Source of the DNA: Dipetalonema caudispina
Lineage: Eukaryota > Nematoda > Chromadorea > Rhabditida > Onchocercidae
DNA length: 64,000 nt
Direction of reading: 5' to 3'
NCBI GenBank assembly: GCA_013365325.1
Contig: JABVXV010000214.1
Span: 46,558 to 110,557, forward strand
Shown piece by piece: positions 1 to 12,386 of the stretch; the stretch's first letter is position 1, and every line of letters begins with the position of its first letter. Below the pieces are notes generated by a model. That model did no database searches, was not told where the DNA came from, and saw only the letters and a list, made by a program, of their open reading frames with translations. The position numbers were made by a program, and so were the translations under genes.

Positions 1-165
1 TTCTCGAGCCAAATATACATTGCCAAATCTACCCTTACCCAATGGTCGACCAATTTCGAAATCATCTAATGACCATTGACGAATTTTTGGTCGTACATTA
101 GTAACAGTAGTAAGTACATTACTTGTAGTATTACTATCATCATTACTTGTTGATTGTTTATCCAT
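1..165 (-). CDS. air-2: Aurora protein kinase, N-terminal exon (partial)
   Basis: Serine/threonine kinase of the Aurora family, which acts on chromosomes, centrosomes and the midzone in mitosis. The first 55 codons are visible, ATG at 163-165, and the reading frame runs off the window edge. After a polar Ser/Thr/Asn-rich leader of about 30 residues comes the family hallmark [20 protein letters not shown], which contains the glycine-rich ATP loop GKGRFG. The catalytic lysine and the rest lie outside the window. The start is supported by a splice acceptor (TTTTCTAG) eight bases upstream, typical of SL trans-splicing. The short leader favours an Aurora B/AIR-2 type over Aurora A, but the visible part cannot settle this, so the symbol is tentative. 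Confidence 0.85.
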   Translation of the reverse strand, partial: MDKQSTSNDDSNTTSNVLTTVTNVRPKIRQWSLDDFEIGRPLGKGRFGNVYLARE

Positions 166-172
166 GAAATTC

Positions 173-174
173 CT
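173..174 (-). other. Probable SL trans-splice acceptor of the Aurora gene
   Basis: On the minus strand a pyrimidine-rich TTTTCTAG ends here, eight bases before the Aurora ATG, with no upstream coding exon needed. This is the usual nematode arrangement for a spliced-leader acceptor. No SL RNA gene is seen in the window. Confidence 0.55.
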
Positions 175-2068
175 AGAAAATAATCTGTTATTAAGTTTAT
201 AATCTAGTAAAAAATCCTAAAATATCAATCTCAATCTAGTATGAAAATCATAATATACAAAATATCAATTAATACATGAATAATATTTTATATGAATAGA
301 TAATTTTAATTTAAAAATTTTGAATCATAAAATAATGATAACTTATTATACTTTTTTCTTACCTTACTCATAAACACATTAATAATACCTATGTGGCCAT
401 AAAAATAACTTACAATTTACTTGTTGATTGATGAGAGAATGATTTGTTGTACTAATAAAGATCTACCTATACTGTTCAAAGATCAGAAAATATCCAAAAG
501 AAAGATCTGGAAAAAATTCGGTACTTTTTTTTTTTTTTTTTTACAAATTTTAATTATTTCAAATATTTGTTACATGTTTTTATTTCAAATTCAAAATAAC
601 ATGATCTCAATGAATTTATTTATGGAATGTTACAAATGCAAAAAATAAAAATAATATTTTATTTTTAAGGAAATTCATTCTTAAGACAAATAGTCATTAT
701 TTATCTTTTAGAATTAATTTAAAAATTTTCACAATGTATGTCTGTGTATCGTTAATCTGTACCATATCTTTCGAATATTCTGAGTTCAACGTTTTTCTTA
801 GATGAAAAATCACTGATTTTTTTAAATATATCAAATAATCTTTTGCGAAATTTCCATCCGTTATCTTTTTTTTTTTTCTTTTTTCGACATATTAAAATAT
901 ACTACAGTGAGCTTATATCAATTTTTAATCTTTGTTGTAAGAAATTCTTTCAAAACTAGGATAAATATTGCGAAAAAGGTGAAGATTGTCTGAGTGTAAT
1001 ATTATTACACGTGCTGTAAAGCTAATAGTAATTATTTGAATGTTTAATTCAACGATATAAAGATCAAAAAGGATTACCTTTACCAAGGAGATAAGAGATG
1101 AAGATTAATTTTGCCTACGGATATGTTTTAAAACATTGCATTAACAAGAAGTAGATGAATAATAACTTTATTCCACAAACTGCTGAGATTGATGTTTATA
1201 TCGAGTTTGTTGGGGCCTATAGATAAATATATCGCAAAATCAAATGGCACTAGTAGGAAATAATCACGAATGATTGTAATTAAATCGACTTTTAAAATTC
1301 ACCAGTAAAATTTTAAAATCGTTTTTTGAACTATAAGTATCTATCAGAAGTAAACAATTTTCTACTATTAAATTTCGGTTTTAAACAAGATATAATTTAT
1401 GATTCACTGAACTAAGGAATAATGATATATTGTCCGAATCAATATAATTTAGTTACGACTTCTGCAGAAGAAAAGAAAAAGATGCAAGAGCTTCTAAATC
1501 TTTTCAAATAGTCAAATTCGAATTAAGCCCGAGTGGTTTTCCCCTACTATCAATAAAACAAAGATCAACAAACGATTTCAGTTAAATTTTAAGAGTAAAA
1601 CACAACATTTCCTCAACAAGCACTGTTGCTTTTTTTTTTTATAATACATAGTAGGAACAAAGAGATAAATATCTGGAAACTGATCTGTTTAATTCTGTAC
1701 TTAAAAGACATTGATAAGATTAGTAAAGGGAAAATTTGAATCTTAGAATGTTTTAATCCCTCAGTAACACATAATAGGGTGATACAACAGAAATGATGAA
1801 AACATTAGCTCCCTTAAAATAGCCCACACTAAACTACTAACTTTCAAGTAGCAACAGATAAAAGTAACCAATGAGGTGAGAATAATTTTCAATGAACAAA
1901 AGACAAGTAGCTAGCACATTTATACATCAAAATGAAATATGTACAAAAGTATTGCTTGAAATTGTTAAAAGTGATTAGTCCTAAAGATACGATGTAATCA
2001 AATAAAAACATCCTTGATCAGTCAAATTTCCAGAAGATTCCAGATGAAGTATTCGTTTCAACAGGAAT
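175..2068. other. Intergenic region between Aurora and MADF genes
   Basis: AT-rich with homopolymer T runs (about 525-542, 870-879, 1630-1640). I see no ORF with coding character and no structured RNA. It should hold the promoter of the Aurora gene and the 3' end of the MADF gene. Confidence 0.5.
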
Positions 2069-3545
2069 TCATTCATCACCTTTAACTTCCAAAGACTGAT
2101 GTTCCTCTGCCTTCATGGCCAATAAATGTGACCTGTAAAACAGTGAGTTTACTTCGATCAACTATACAAAACACAAAATTTATCAATACAGATGAGAGAC
2201 AAAGATGTTTCCTCAATGAAACGAGAAATCATACTTTACCTATTATTCGGGGAACTATCACTTTCCGATTCGCTTTCGAGAACCGTAGAGTGAATAGCGG
2301 AATCATCGTCTGATTCACTGTCCAAAACTATTGGTTGAACTGTCCTTGGGCGTCTGAAAAAATCATTTTTCTCAGCTTCAATTTCCATTACAATAGAAAC
2401 TTCATAAAGTAATCATTTATAAGGTAAATGATAGTTCAGAATTAGTAAATATTCAGCAATGATCTGTTGGTATTATAGGACTATTCACTTTTTATAAATA
2501 AGTTTTTCACCTAAGAGAACTGACAAACTTGACGAATTTTTTCAAACTTTAAACAAGAACTCTCAAACTCAGGCTCTCCGACACTATACACTAAACTTAC
2601 TTTAACCTCATTCGATGTCAATATGTTAGCCCAATGCCGAAAGATTATTCATATAATTCTGTATTTCTTTTAGGATTTTTATCGGATGAATGAAGAAAAA
2701 GATTTCTTCCTTTATTTTATCTATGCTTAGAAATTCTATTCCAGTGATTTGAATTCAAAGAAAAAAAAGAAAAAACTTCAGAGGTTTTAGAAAGAGAAAA
2801 GAAGAAAGAAAAGTAAAAAGAGAGAAAACAAAAAAAAAAGATACGCTTTATAATCATCAAGAAATGGGTTGAGAAACGCAAGCGAATCGAAATATTTTGC
2901 GCAAGAACTTCTTAAAGGAGGAGTGCCTTGGATTCTTCTTAACGTTCGGTCTCGCGTATAAGCGAACTTTAATTTATTCCATCTCCTTCGACATCCATCA
3001 TCTGAAATATTAAACGATAATATCGTCATCATCAAATCGATTTAGCACAGGAAAATAGTTCGAAAAGTAATTTGTTAGAACTCTGTTATCATTATAAAAT
3101 ATGCAATTATTTTCCTCGCAAAACATCACTTCTAACATTACATTATTCACAAATATATTCGACTTATTTTGCTAACAAATTAAAGCTGATCAATGACAGC
3201 GGAAGTGATATGTGCTTAGATTTATATGACATCATCATATAAATTTTCAATATAAATCTGCTATGTGTAAATTCCATCATGCATTACTTTCGACATCATT
3301 CGTCAGTTTTAATTTGTAAACCAGTAGATTGAATAAGTAAATTAATTGACAATTATTGAAAAAAAAAAAAGTATAAAACAACAATCACCGTTAATATCAT
3401 GACCTCGCTGTTGCATACATTTCGCAATAGCTTGCCAAGCTTTCTCACGTCTTGAACCTCGTTTTTGATAACCCTTCATACGTATATCATAAATTATGGG
3501 ATGTGCCTTTACTACTTCGATGAGATCGTCGAAAATCGTCGACAT
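2069..3545 (-). CDS. MADF-domain protein (163 aa), probable DNA-binding regulator
   Basis: Four coding exons on the minus strand: 3389-3545, 2845-3001, 2240-2353, 2069-2132; stop TGA 2069-2071. Phases agree at all three junctions, giving 163 residues. Exons 1 and 2 form a MADF domain (a Myb/SANT-related fold that binds DNA): it opens with FDDLIEVVKAHPIIYD, has the conserved W of the REKAWQAIAKCM helix, and continues with the CRRRWNKLKFAYTRDR block. The C-terminal part (exons 3-4) is acidic and serine-rich (SESDDDSA, SESESDSS) and has no recognisable BESS motif, so protein interaction through that tail is only a guess. A TTTCAG acceptor nine bases before the ATG suggests SL trans-splicing. Short MADF proteins are common in nematodes (madf genes); I cannot name the orthologue. 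Confidence 0.8.
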
Positions 3546-3553
3546 AGTTGAAC

Positions 3554-3555
3554 CT
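3554..3555 (-). other. Probable SL trans-splice acceptor of the MADF gene
   Basis: The minus-strand sequence TTTTATTTCAG ends here, nine bases before the ATG of the MADF gene. A matching upstream exon is neither seen nor needed. Confidence 0.55.
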
Positions 3556-5191
3556 GAAATAAAATAAAACTATCAGATAAATTCATCGTAGGTATAACAG
3601 AAACGATAAAATTCTTAACATATTTAAATTTTATAGCATGATAATAATGCCAAAATAGAAGATGTAAAGAATCAGTTAGGTTTTAGTTCTTGGATGAAAT
3701 CAAAATTCTTTCCAATCCCTTCAATCATATCACTGTTTAATTACTGATCTAGGCATTAATATCCAATGTACGTATAATAGCTATAATTAAGATCCATTAA
3801 TGGACAAGGAGTATGAGAATAATGAGTTTTTCGTATATAAATTGCATAATGTAGACAACTAGGTTTTATGGGTAACTTAGTAAAGTTAAATTGAGAGCAA
3901 TATTGCTACATAATTAGAAAAGATACAAAGAAAATTTAGAGAATCATCAAACATTTTCAGGGAATATTGAAATTACAATAATAGTGGACCAATATAATCT
4001 CTCTAATGGGACATTCTTATTCCATTGCAAATGTTTAAATCTAACATCGACCGCATAAAAGAATTACTGACGCATATCATAATGTCCAACTTTTCTTAAT
4101 GCTAATTTTTTTTTAGACAAAATTGTTAATACAAAACAAAATCTGACACAAAGAATCTTTCAACGGTAACTCAATCCTATGGTACCAGTCGGATAAGTCT
4201 TTCATTATCCGGAAATCCAAAGATCTGATATTTCAAGCAAAATTCGTTCACTTCGAAATTTAATCATCGAAAACAATTACCCCCTTCCCCCCCCCCATCA
4301 ATCGACATGACTCGCTCAAATACCTGTACATCCACAGTTCTTGCTCTATTATATAGAATTTAAAGCAGATTTCAGCAAATTCAAAACCAGTAGTTGATGA
4401 TAAACATTACAACAAAACTACACAATCCTATTTTTCTTTGTCGGTAATCAGATAAAAAATTGGAGTTCCACCAAGATTGAATAAAATCCCAACAAATTTA
4501 AAAATATGAATTTCTGCCGGGAATGGCAGTCTAGAATCATTGCGGAATACAAAATCCGAAATATGACAGCAAGGACACCCACATTTTTTATGAAATAATC
4601 ATACGAAATTGATCGGAACAAATAGCACAATTTCCAATCAGATTACTGCATTATTTGTACCAGGTGCTTATTATAATTAACGGTTTCCTTTAAACCAGTC
4701 ATCGATGCAGTGGCAAAAAAAAAAATCCATCCATTTTGCTCGATGAAGGAATACGCGTTCAGTATTTCAAATTCCAGAAATTCAAAATTTCTAAATGCAA
4801 CTTCCTGTGTGTATATTTTTGCTTGGAATTGTAATCATATTTTAATCAAAGAATTTGCTTTTCACTTCGAAAACCCATAAACTTGCTATCCGACAACTGT
4901 ACTCTACACCTGCAATTAATAAACTTCCCTTTAGAAAGAATGAAATGGTGGTAAAATAAGTGTACTTCGAAGATATACTTCCCAATAACAAGCACTGCTT
5001 ATTATCACCACGAATAACGGAATGAACTTTTTTACTAATAAAAGCGCATATCTCAGCTGACAACAACAAGAATGCTATCCAAGAAATTAAATTAAAAAAA
5101 GGAACATTCAAGTGATTTACAATCATAACACAAAATTAAAAACCAAAACTTTATAAACTTTTTTCCCACACATCAGATCAGTGTGCATCTG
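3556..5191. other. Intergenic region between MADF and hnRNP K genes
   Basis: About 1.6 kb, AT-rich, with a C-run at 4288-4296. Both flanking genes are on the minus strand, so this contains the hnRNP K 3' end and the MADF promoter. No further gene supported. Confidence 0.45.
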
Positions 5192-8100
5192 TTATATTTC
5201 ATTCAAATATCTTCGTCCTGCAACGGACTGGCGAACACTGAAATAGGTATAACCGGTTAGCAACATTCAAGCGTTTATACTGAACTTGGTAACAAGGTAT
5301 TCCTTATATTACTATTTTAAGATTAACCTTCGAATGCAGTCAAGATGGTCTCGGCTTGAGATATCATAAAAGCTTGAACTATTGTGCTAATCTTAAGTAA
5401 AACACCAAGCTGTACAGATGTTTTCAATTCTACTGAAACTAACACTAACCACTGCTGTAACAAATACTGGGCTGTTTGTATAGCTGTTGAGGTACCAGTA
5501 ATTGTTATGATACGTTCGCCAGATTCTTGTTGTGGCCCGACAACGATTTGAGCTCCTGATTCTTCACGTACTCTATTGATTCGTTCACCGCCTTTACCAA
5601 TTATAGTACCACCAAGCTCATTTGGTATCGTCACCTAAAACAATTTTTCAGCTTTCCAAATGGACAGTGAATTACAGCACTCTAAAACTGCATTTGGAAT
5701 AAAAATCTTATATCCTAATCAAAACCTGAGTGCTTTCTTCCGGGCCCATATATGGTGGTAACGCAACAGCCGACAAGGGACCACGTCCACCAATCTGTCG
5801 TGGAAAATTGCGACCATAATTGCCGTATGAAGTCATTGCCATTGGTCCACGGATCATTGGACCGCGATAGTTACGATCCGGTGGATATCCACCATACTCA
5901 GCTGAGTAGCTTGGATCGTAGAACATTGATTCATATGGCTTCGTTACTCCTTTAATTGGAATCTGAAATCACTCTCGTTCGATAAACTCTGCAGTATATA
6001 TGAAAATTCGGAAGTTTTTGCATGTTATCAGCTTAATTATTCTCAGTTTGAGATGCTGAACTTATTTTACATCTGAGTAAAGGACAAGGATGAAACGGCA
6101 GATAAATCACTAATATCATTAAAATTGGCAAAATTATACCTCTTTTAGCATGTTCATTATATGGTTCACACAAGATATTATTTTGTCGGGAGCTCCTTTA
6201 ATTGATACGACGCGTTCTGTAGACTGAGGTGGACATTGTGCAAATACCTAGAATTATACGGTTATGATGCATGATGATTCTCACATTACAAGAAAGAAAC
6301 CATATAAAATGAAAGAAAGTTATGCCTGACAGATAACAAGATGCACCAAAATCAATAGAAAATAAATAAGTGTTCGTCAGCAAGAACCAATTCATAGAAG
6401 GACAATTCTGCGACAAAGTGAGAGTATAATGGTAAAAGTCTGTACGATAATGTTCATGAACAACAGATGAATTCTGGAGACAACAAATGAGCAACCAAAC
6501 AATATCTTTACAGTTTTATGAAGTCGACATTTAAAATCCTCGTGTTTTGTTTTGAACGAGGAATACACTAAAATTACCTTCATTTGCACACCAAGTTCTT
6601 CCTTCATTTCCTTAATTTTCGATCCTTGACGTCCAATAACGGCACCAGCATGCGACGAATGTACCAAAACACGAAGCTCTATTGGACGATTGGAATCACC
6701 TTCTCGACTCTGTAATGATCATTAAATTTTCTTTTTTCGAATTATCTGCTATCTCAAGAATAAACCATTGTAAAATAAACACAGCTTCCAAGCAACTCAA
6801 TAAGTAAACCTTTGTTTTTCCTATAGCATTAATCCATCCTCATCGTAACACCGCGCTTCTTAACTTCCTCATTTTCGCTTCAAAAGACAAATTGGAAAAA
6901 AAAAAAAACAATAGTAAATTAACTAACATCATCAAGTTTTGGAATAATTTCGGTAACAATTGCGAGTACATTTTCAATTGTTGCAACAATGGTAGCAATT
7001 CTGAAAATAAATGAGAATTCAAAATTTCACAATAAAATCTCTTTATTTCCAAAAAATTTTCTTTCCTAATTAAATTATTCCCATTAAAAAAATTTGTCAG
7101 GTTCGTCATTCGAAAAAAAAAAAGTGGTCCCGTAAGAAGAGGTTTAACCAGCAAGGTAAGAAATAAGAGCTTCCCCTGCCGCTCAAAATTATCACCTAGG
7201 AAAAATGATCGAAGATATAGGGAGGTTCTTCTAGTGGGAACCTGGCCTTATTTCGTCAAAAAACGAAAAATACTCAGTCTGTCCGGATATTCAATGCACT
7301 GTGTTTCTTGTACACGCCGGATACCGTCGAGCATCGACCAGCCCAATGAGGCACAAAACGTCAGCAATTCGCCATTTAATTCATTCACCTAATGGTTGGG
7401 CTATCGGTAGCTTTAAAATAATTTCACCCCAAACAAAAAGAAATGCTCCCATGAAACAACAATTACTGGGCGGTAATTAAGTAACTGTATTGAGTTAGTT
7501 TGAATAAACTAAGTAAAAAATTTGTTCCCATTTAATAGATTGGAAAGAACAAAAATACACAAAAAATTGAGAGACGGGAGCAGGGATTACCGTTCAGGAG
7601 TCTGGCTATCGGGGACTGTGACATTCGCATCGTACTGCAAAGCAAAGGATGAAACTTTAAATTTGAGAGAAAAAGAAAAAATTGAAAACTGTGGGACTGA
7701 AATGGAAATTAGGACAAAGACAGGCAGTTGGTGTTTGGTAGCAGTGTTTGCCTTGACCTTTCACTTAAATTCATAATCCATAAATATATTGCAACATCCA
7801 ACAACAACAGTGTGTTGCAGGTGAACTTGAAGGAGATCGGGCATCGGGATTGGATATCAGGATTGTGACCGGGAATTAGGGCTGAAAAGAGCGCATTAAT
7901 CAACTGTATTATATATCATGTATCGAATTTTTCGGGAAATATGTTTCAAGAAAGTAAAGCAATTTCAATGATATGAGTGAAGTAATACTTCTTTTTGAAC
8001 ATATCACTTTGAATTATTTCATAATTTTAAAGAAAAAGGGAATATTGGCCGTCCAACTAACAAAACTACAGAGTTCACTCAGTGTACTACATATCTTGAT

Positions 8101-8551
8101 GACAGTATAACTACATGTTTGATATGGCTAAGTAAGTGTCTTCGAAGACAGCTCATTATGCCAACTATTAAATTACGTACTTTAACCTGCCACTCATAAT
8201 ATCAGCTCGTTAGAAACTGTCCTGTCGAAATCAGACACGCTACAAATGTCCAACGTTTCAATGACAATTTTAGGTTCATTTCGTGCGATACGCCTAATCT
8301 GTTTAATATAACGTTCACTTTTCTTTAAAAAGTAAGAAAGAAAGTCAAACCTCCGATCTTAGTCGTTTAATATTTTCGCCACCTTTACCGATAATTCCAC
8401 CAGCCCCACGACTGGAAACCAATAGTCTTAATTCATATTTGCCAGCCGCCAGAGCTTCCTGATAACTGTCAGGGCGCTGTCGCTTACCAGATTTCCCACT
8501 TTCATGGTTATCTGATGGACCTAAATCATCATCACCACCATGGCGTTTCAT
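5192..8551 (-). CDS. hrpk-1: hnRNP K orthologue, three KH domains (341 aa)
   Basis: Poly(C)-type RNA-binding protein acting in splicing, mRNA stability and translation. Eight coding exons: 8351-8551, 7591-7634, 6928-7000, 6578-6709, 6140-6247, 5726-5962, 5450-5634, 5192-5237; all phases fit and the stop is TAA at 5192-5194. KH1 (about residues 40-106) carries [15 protein letters not shown] and continues across a 44-nt micro-exon encoding [11 protein letters not shown]2 (about 117-186) has [21 protein letters not shown] Gly/Tyr/Arg-rich linker (187-265, with repeated RGPM and PPYM) precedes KH3 (266-341) with [17 protein letters not shown] and a terminus [12 protein letters not shown] like that of hnRNP K proteins. 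The N-terminal [20 protein letters not shown] matches the family start. Shorter than the human protein; RGG repeats are reduced. A probable SL acceptor lies at 8581-8582. Divergent from the NUP42-like gene. Confidence 0.93.
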
Positions 8552-8580
8552 CGCGCTCTAATGCCAATTGACAAATTCCT

Positions 8581-8582
8581 CT
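8581..8582 (-). other. Probable SL trans-splice acceptor of the hnRNP K gene
   Basis: Minus-strand TCTTCTTGTAG ends here, 29 bases upstream of the hnRNP K ATG. No upstream coding exon is needed. Confidence 0.45.
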
Positions 8583-9592
8583 ACAAGAAGATATAACGAT
8601 AATAAAAAAGGATACACAACAACAATAGGACGATATCCATGTAATCATATAGTGATGTGAAATTGTTTTTGACTTGCGCAATGCAAATGGTACAGCCTGA
8701 GCAGAAAAATACAACGATGGTCACTCATCAACTATTTGTAGAATCCCAACAAAGAATTCATTTAAGAAGACTAGCCCCAACATGGACAGAATCTTTCCTA
8801 TTCATTTTCATACTGCTATGCTTATCTTCACAAGAAAGATTCTCAAAATGAACGGCTATGAGAAATTCTGATTAGTTTACAACACTTCATTCCGGTTCGC
8901 CGGTTCTTATTTGGTTAGTACGATCAATACAAATTTTTATGAATAATCTGTTGAATGGCAGCATTTAAGAGAGAGAGATAAACGAAATTTGTCTAAGCCT
9001 GAACACTTGAATGAACCGTTCGACAATAAATTATAAAGGATCAACTGGAACATCCAAATGAGAAGCGCTGTAACCGGAATGAAGACCGGGACCGATTCAA
9101 GGAACCATAAAAGGGTCGACAATAGGGAAAGAATACGGAAGATCGAATAAACATCAATCATTAAAATTCGCACTGTTCATCTATACGCAGCCCTAACTTT
9201 AACCTATAATATGGAGGAGGTAGCGGTCAATTTCTTTTCTCTTTCATATCTGACTTATCTTATGGGACAGGTGAATTACAATCTTCACAATATCCCATTT
9301 CTGGTCAAATGAAAGGTTAGGTCAATTTTCCATCTTTATTTTTTTTTCTGTTTTCTGGCAATTTCTTCAGTACATTAATTCACTTATTCTAGGCTATATC
9401 GATGATTTGTTTTGTGATTGATTTACTTAAATGATATATCTTCAGGTTTCCTTAATTGATATTATAGCTTTTGAACTTAATTTACAACTATAGAATCTTG
9501 AGGAAATACATATGCGGTGCGATTTTCTAGTTTTATCATTGTTGGCTTCAATGAAATGTTTCGTTTCTCAGAGTAATTTCTGTTTTTTTTCT
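8583..9592. other. Divergent promoter region, hnRNP K / NUP42-like
   Basis: About 1 kb between two divergently transcribed genes, presumably with both promoters. Short ORFs in it look non-coding. No clear motif identified. Confidence 0.4.
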
Positions 9593-9594
9593 AG
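9593..9594 (+). other. Probable SL trans-splice acceptor of the NUP42-like gene
   Basis: TTTTTTTTCTAG ends here and the first good ATG follows 19 bases later at 9614. An in-frame ATG at 9512 lies upstream of this acceptor and would be removed. Confidence 0.5.
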
Positions 9595-9613
9595 AGATTT
9601 TGTAGTGACCATC

Positions 9614-11164
9614 ATGCATCATCCAACAATTCGATGTAAATTTTTTGTCCGAGGTAATTGCCGTAATGGTGAAGCATGCCCATTTGCACACATTCAACAA
9701 TCAGAAATTGACGTACAACGGTCAGATGCAAGAAATGTCGATATACAACCGGAACGTCGTAGACGTCCAACCGGACAGGTAAATCAATCGTTCTGATGAA
9801 TAACATAACTAAGTTAAATGATTTTTGGATTTCTGCTTTAAAATCAGTTGTACGTAACGCCTAGTCTTACGCTTCTGACAGTAATTTTTCGAACTCCTTT
9901 TTTAAGTTTCCCTGTCTTAACAGTTTTTTGTCCAATTTATCATCATTAGTTTTTAGTAATATTAAATAATTCTTAAATAATATATTAGTTCGTTACGTTA
10001 CTCCAGCTTGTCATCCGCCTAATCATTTTTGATTTCCTGTACTTAATTAGTTTCTTATTATTTGTGACTTCCTTGCGATTTTGAATTAAAAGCTGTTGCA
10101 GTAGTAGATATTTGTTATTTGTTTTAATTTTTGAATAACTTATTCATTTAACATATCCATCCTTTTATTGACATTTTCTCATCTTTATTGATCATTTTTA
10201 TTTTTTCATTTTTTTCTCACTTATTTACTTATTCACTTTTCTTTTATAATATGGTAACAATTAGCAACAACGAAAAATAAATATGAAGTTTCCAATTTTT
10301 TCTTAAACAAGTAACTGTTGCAGTTTTTAATTCCACAATTTTGATTTCAAGAGGAAGTTCCATGTTATTGAAAAAATAATTATGTGCAATAATTGGTTCG
10401 CAATTTTACTTTATTTCTTGCTTAAATGTTATTTCAGGCAGGTTTCAGAAGTCACGGATTTAACGAGCACTTCCAGTCATCCTCCCAACATTTTGACAAA
10501 AGGTAAGTATTTTCAGTCTATGAAATTTTAGCATTAATTTTTTAAATTTTTGTATGGACGTTGGATAGGGGCACAAGGGCAAAAGTCAGTATAAAATTGC
10601 ACTCACTCAGTAGTCTTAATATTCTTCTCGACTTATTCCTTTCTTTGTTTCAGCCGTTACAAATGGGTTTCACCACTACTGAAAGAGCGGGAGGAAGCCA
10701 AAATTAAAGTGACACAAAACCAAAATGATGCATATAAGGGTTCTTGCGACAAAAATGTTATTCCCAAACAGAATTCAGCGACAGAAATATCAAGCGCAGA
10801 TCTGTTTTCGGATAGCAATAATGCAAAAATGATCCTCGATACAAAGTAAGCAGATTTTTTATAAACGATCTAAACTTCATTAGAAACTTATTAATCAGTT
10901 GACTTACATGGTGTACCAAGCTAGGTATAGCATAAGCTATGACGATGCATAGGATCTAATTTCAGATCAGGAAGTCCAGCGGATGAAGACGGTGTATCTT
11001 CAGAAAATAATGAACTTACTTACAATGGTTCCAGTAATCTAATGCAACAACTTTACTCGAAGTTGGAAGACTTAACTGTCGAACAAAGAAAGCAATTCGA
11101 CGGAGATGAGTTTGAATATGGCAAAGTGCCGATGATCCCACCTCCTAAAGAATTATGTTTCTAA
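9614..11164 (+). CDS. CCCH zinc-finger protein, NUP42-like (206 aa)
   Basis: Four exons: 9614-9778, 10438-10502, 10654-10845, 10966-11164, in phase throughout; TAA at 11162-11164. The N-terminus has one CCCH finger ([19 protein letters not shown], spacing C-x7-C-x5-C-x3-H), the arrangement at the start of NUP42/hCG1 nucleoporins. The C-terminus ends in [13 protein letters not shown], resembling the short GLE1-binding tail of NUP42. On that basis it is probably a cytoplasmic nuclear-pore factor helping Gle1/Dbp5 mRNA export; this is inferred from the two ends. The middle (arginine patch ERRRR, a Lys/Gln/Asn-rich stretch) contains no FG dipeptides, unlike yeast and human NUP42, and the protein is about half their length. 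It could instead be another single-finger CCCH protein. The start is preceded by a TTTCTAG acceptor. Confidence 0.75.
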
Positions 11165-12335
11165 TAGCTTTGGTTCGTTGTGCCTTACATCATTCATCCC
11201 AGATCAATTGTGATTCTCGTGTGATACTTTCGATATTGTTTAACATTTGGCACAGTAACTACAGTTAAATGGACAGGTTGGCTCATACATATATAATTTG
11301 AAATTGAGCAGATCAATATGAAATCAAACAATGTCTATTTGTACTTCATTTTAAAAAAACGCATAGATTGACTGGTTATTTATTATGAAGAATGAGATTG
11401 ATAAATTCCTTGAAAATTACTACTGTTCTTGATTCCTTCATTTTGTTTGATGAGTGATCTTTTTGTTATTCATTTGAATCATATATCAGTGTAATGTGAA
11501 ATCAATCACATATGAACGGCCAATCAAAGTACGAAAAGATTCCGAAGCGACGCACAATTAGAGCTCCATTACTATTTCTAATTCCTTTACTGAAATTAAC
11601 ATTACTACTCGATTATTATGATGGGTAGATAAAATAATTCATATTAAATAACTGTAAAATATCAACTCTCTTAGTCTCGAGACTGTTAACATGATCACTA
11701 TATGAGACTGATAGTTTCATAGGGAGATCAGACTTGACATATAAGCGGTTTGGATAATACATGGAGGAGACTGAGACCAATGTAGAAATTGCAAAGATAT
11801 TTAAGATTGTTGAATTATATGATGGATAGAGGATGAGAAAATGGTGAGAGAACTGTAATTTATTATGATTACTAGTGATTGAGATGAAATTCATCTATGA
11901 GAAGTATACATAAAGAGGAAAGGTTGTTAAATAATCGCTGTATGATAATATAATTGAGTCTATGTGATTTTTATCTCTTACTTAATTTTATAAGATTCCC
12001 TAGAATAGTCTAACAAATGCAGTAAGAATAAGTAGCTGTAATGATAAAAGATTATGCATAAGGAAAATTTTTCAGAATGGATATTAGTTCAGTGTTATTT
12101 ATGGTACAAGTTATTCTTGTTTGTGCATATATTTGCTCTCTTATCCAAACATTTACACAATTTATATTGCATGCATGTATTAATAGATGTATGCATATTA
12201 TTTGCACTTGTTGACATTTTAAGTTCCAGATATATATGTATTATTCATATGTACGTTCATGTGGTACATGAAATAACATTTATGATTGGAATATATGATA
12301 ATAATAACTTTAATCAATTATTGATATATAATTTC
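11165..12335 (+). other. Intergenic region between NUP42-like and cyclin C genes
   Basis: About 1.2 kb between two same-strand genes. The spacing is too long to argue for a tight nematode operon. Short ORFs on both strands show no coding character. Confidence 0.4.
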
Positions 12336-12337
12336 AG
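12336..12337 (+). other. Probable SL acceptor before cyclin C, followed by upstream ATGs
   Basis: ATATATAATTTCAG ends here. The transcript would then begin with ATG at 12338 (four-codon uORF) and a second out-of-frame ATG at 12349 whose frame overlaps the cyclin C start at 12387. Confidence 0.5.
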
Positions 12338-12386
12338 ATGTTAGAGTTATGATCGATGAAAGTTGGACAGCAAATTATGTGATGAA

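Noticed and set aside
421..648. 75-codon plus-strand ORF near the left edge
   Set aside because: Translation is Phe/Ile/Lys-rich and spans a poly(T) run; no splice or domain support.
6198..6494. 98-codon minus-strand ORF within hnRNP K
   Set aside because: Wrong frame covering an intron and part of exon 5; the KH2 frame fits its neighbours.
6840..7154. 104-codon minus-strand ORF within hnRNP K
   Set aside because: Out-of-frame reading across an intron; the real exon there is 6928-7000 in another frame.
7709..7903. Possible extra exon of hnRNP K after a TTTTCAG on the minus strand
   Set aside because: Does not encode KH sequence; the micro-exon at 7591-7634 supplies the missing KH1 part with exact phases.
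9512..9613. Upstream in-frame ATG for the NUP42-like protein
   Set aside because: Lies before the TTTCTAG acceptor at 9593-9594 and encodes a non-conserved hydrophobic leader.
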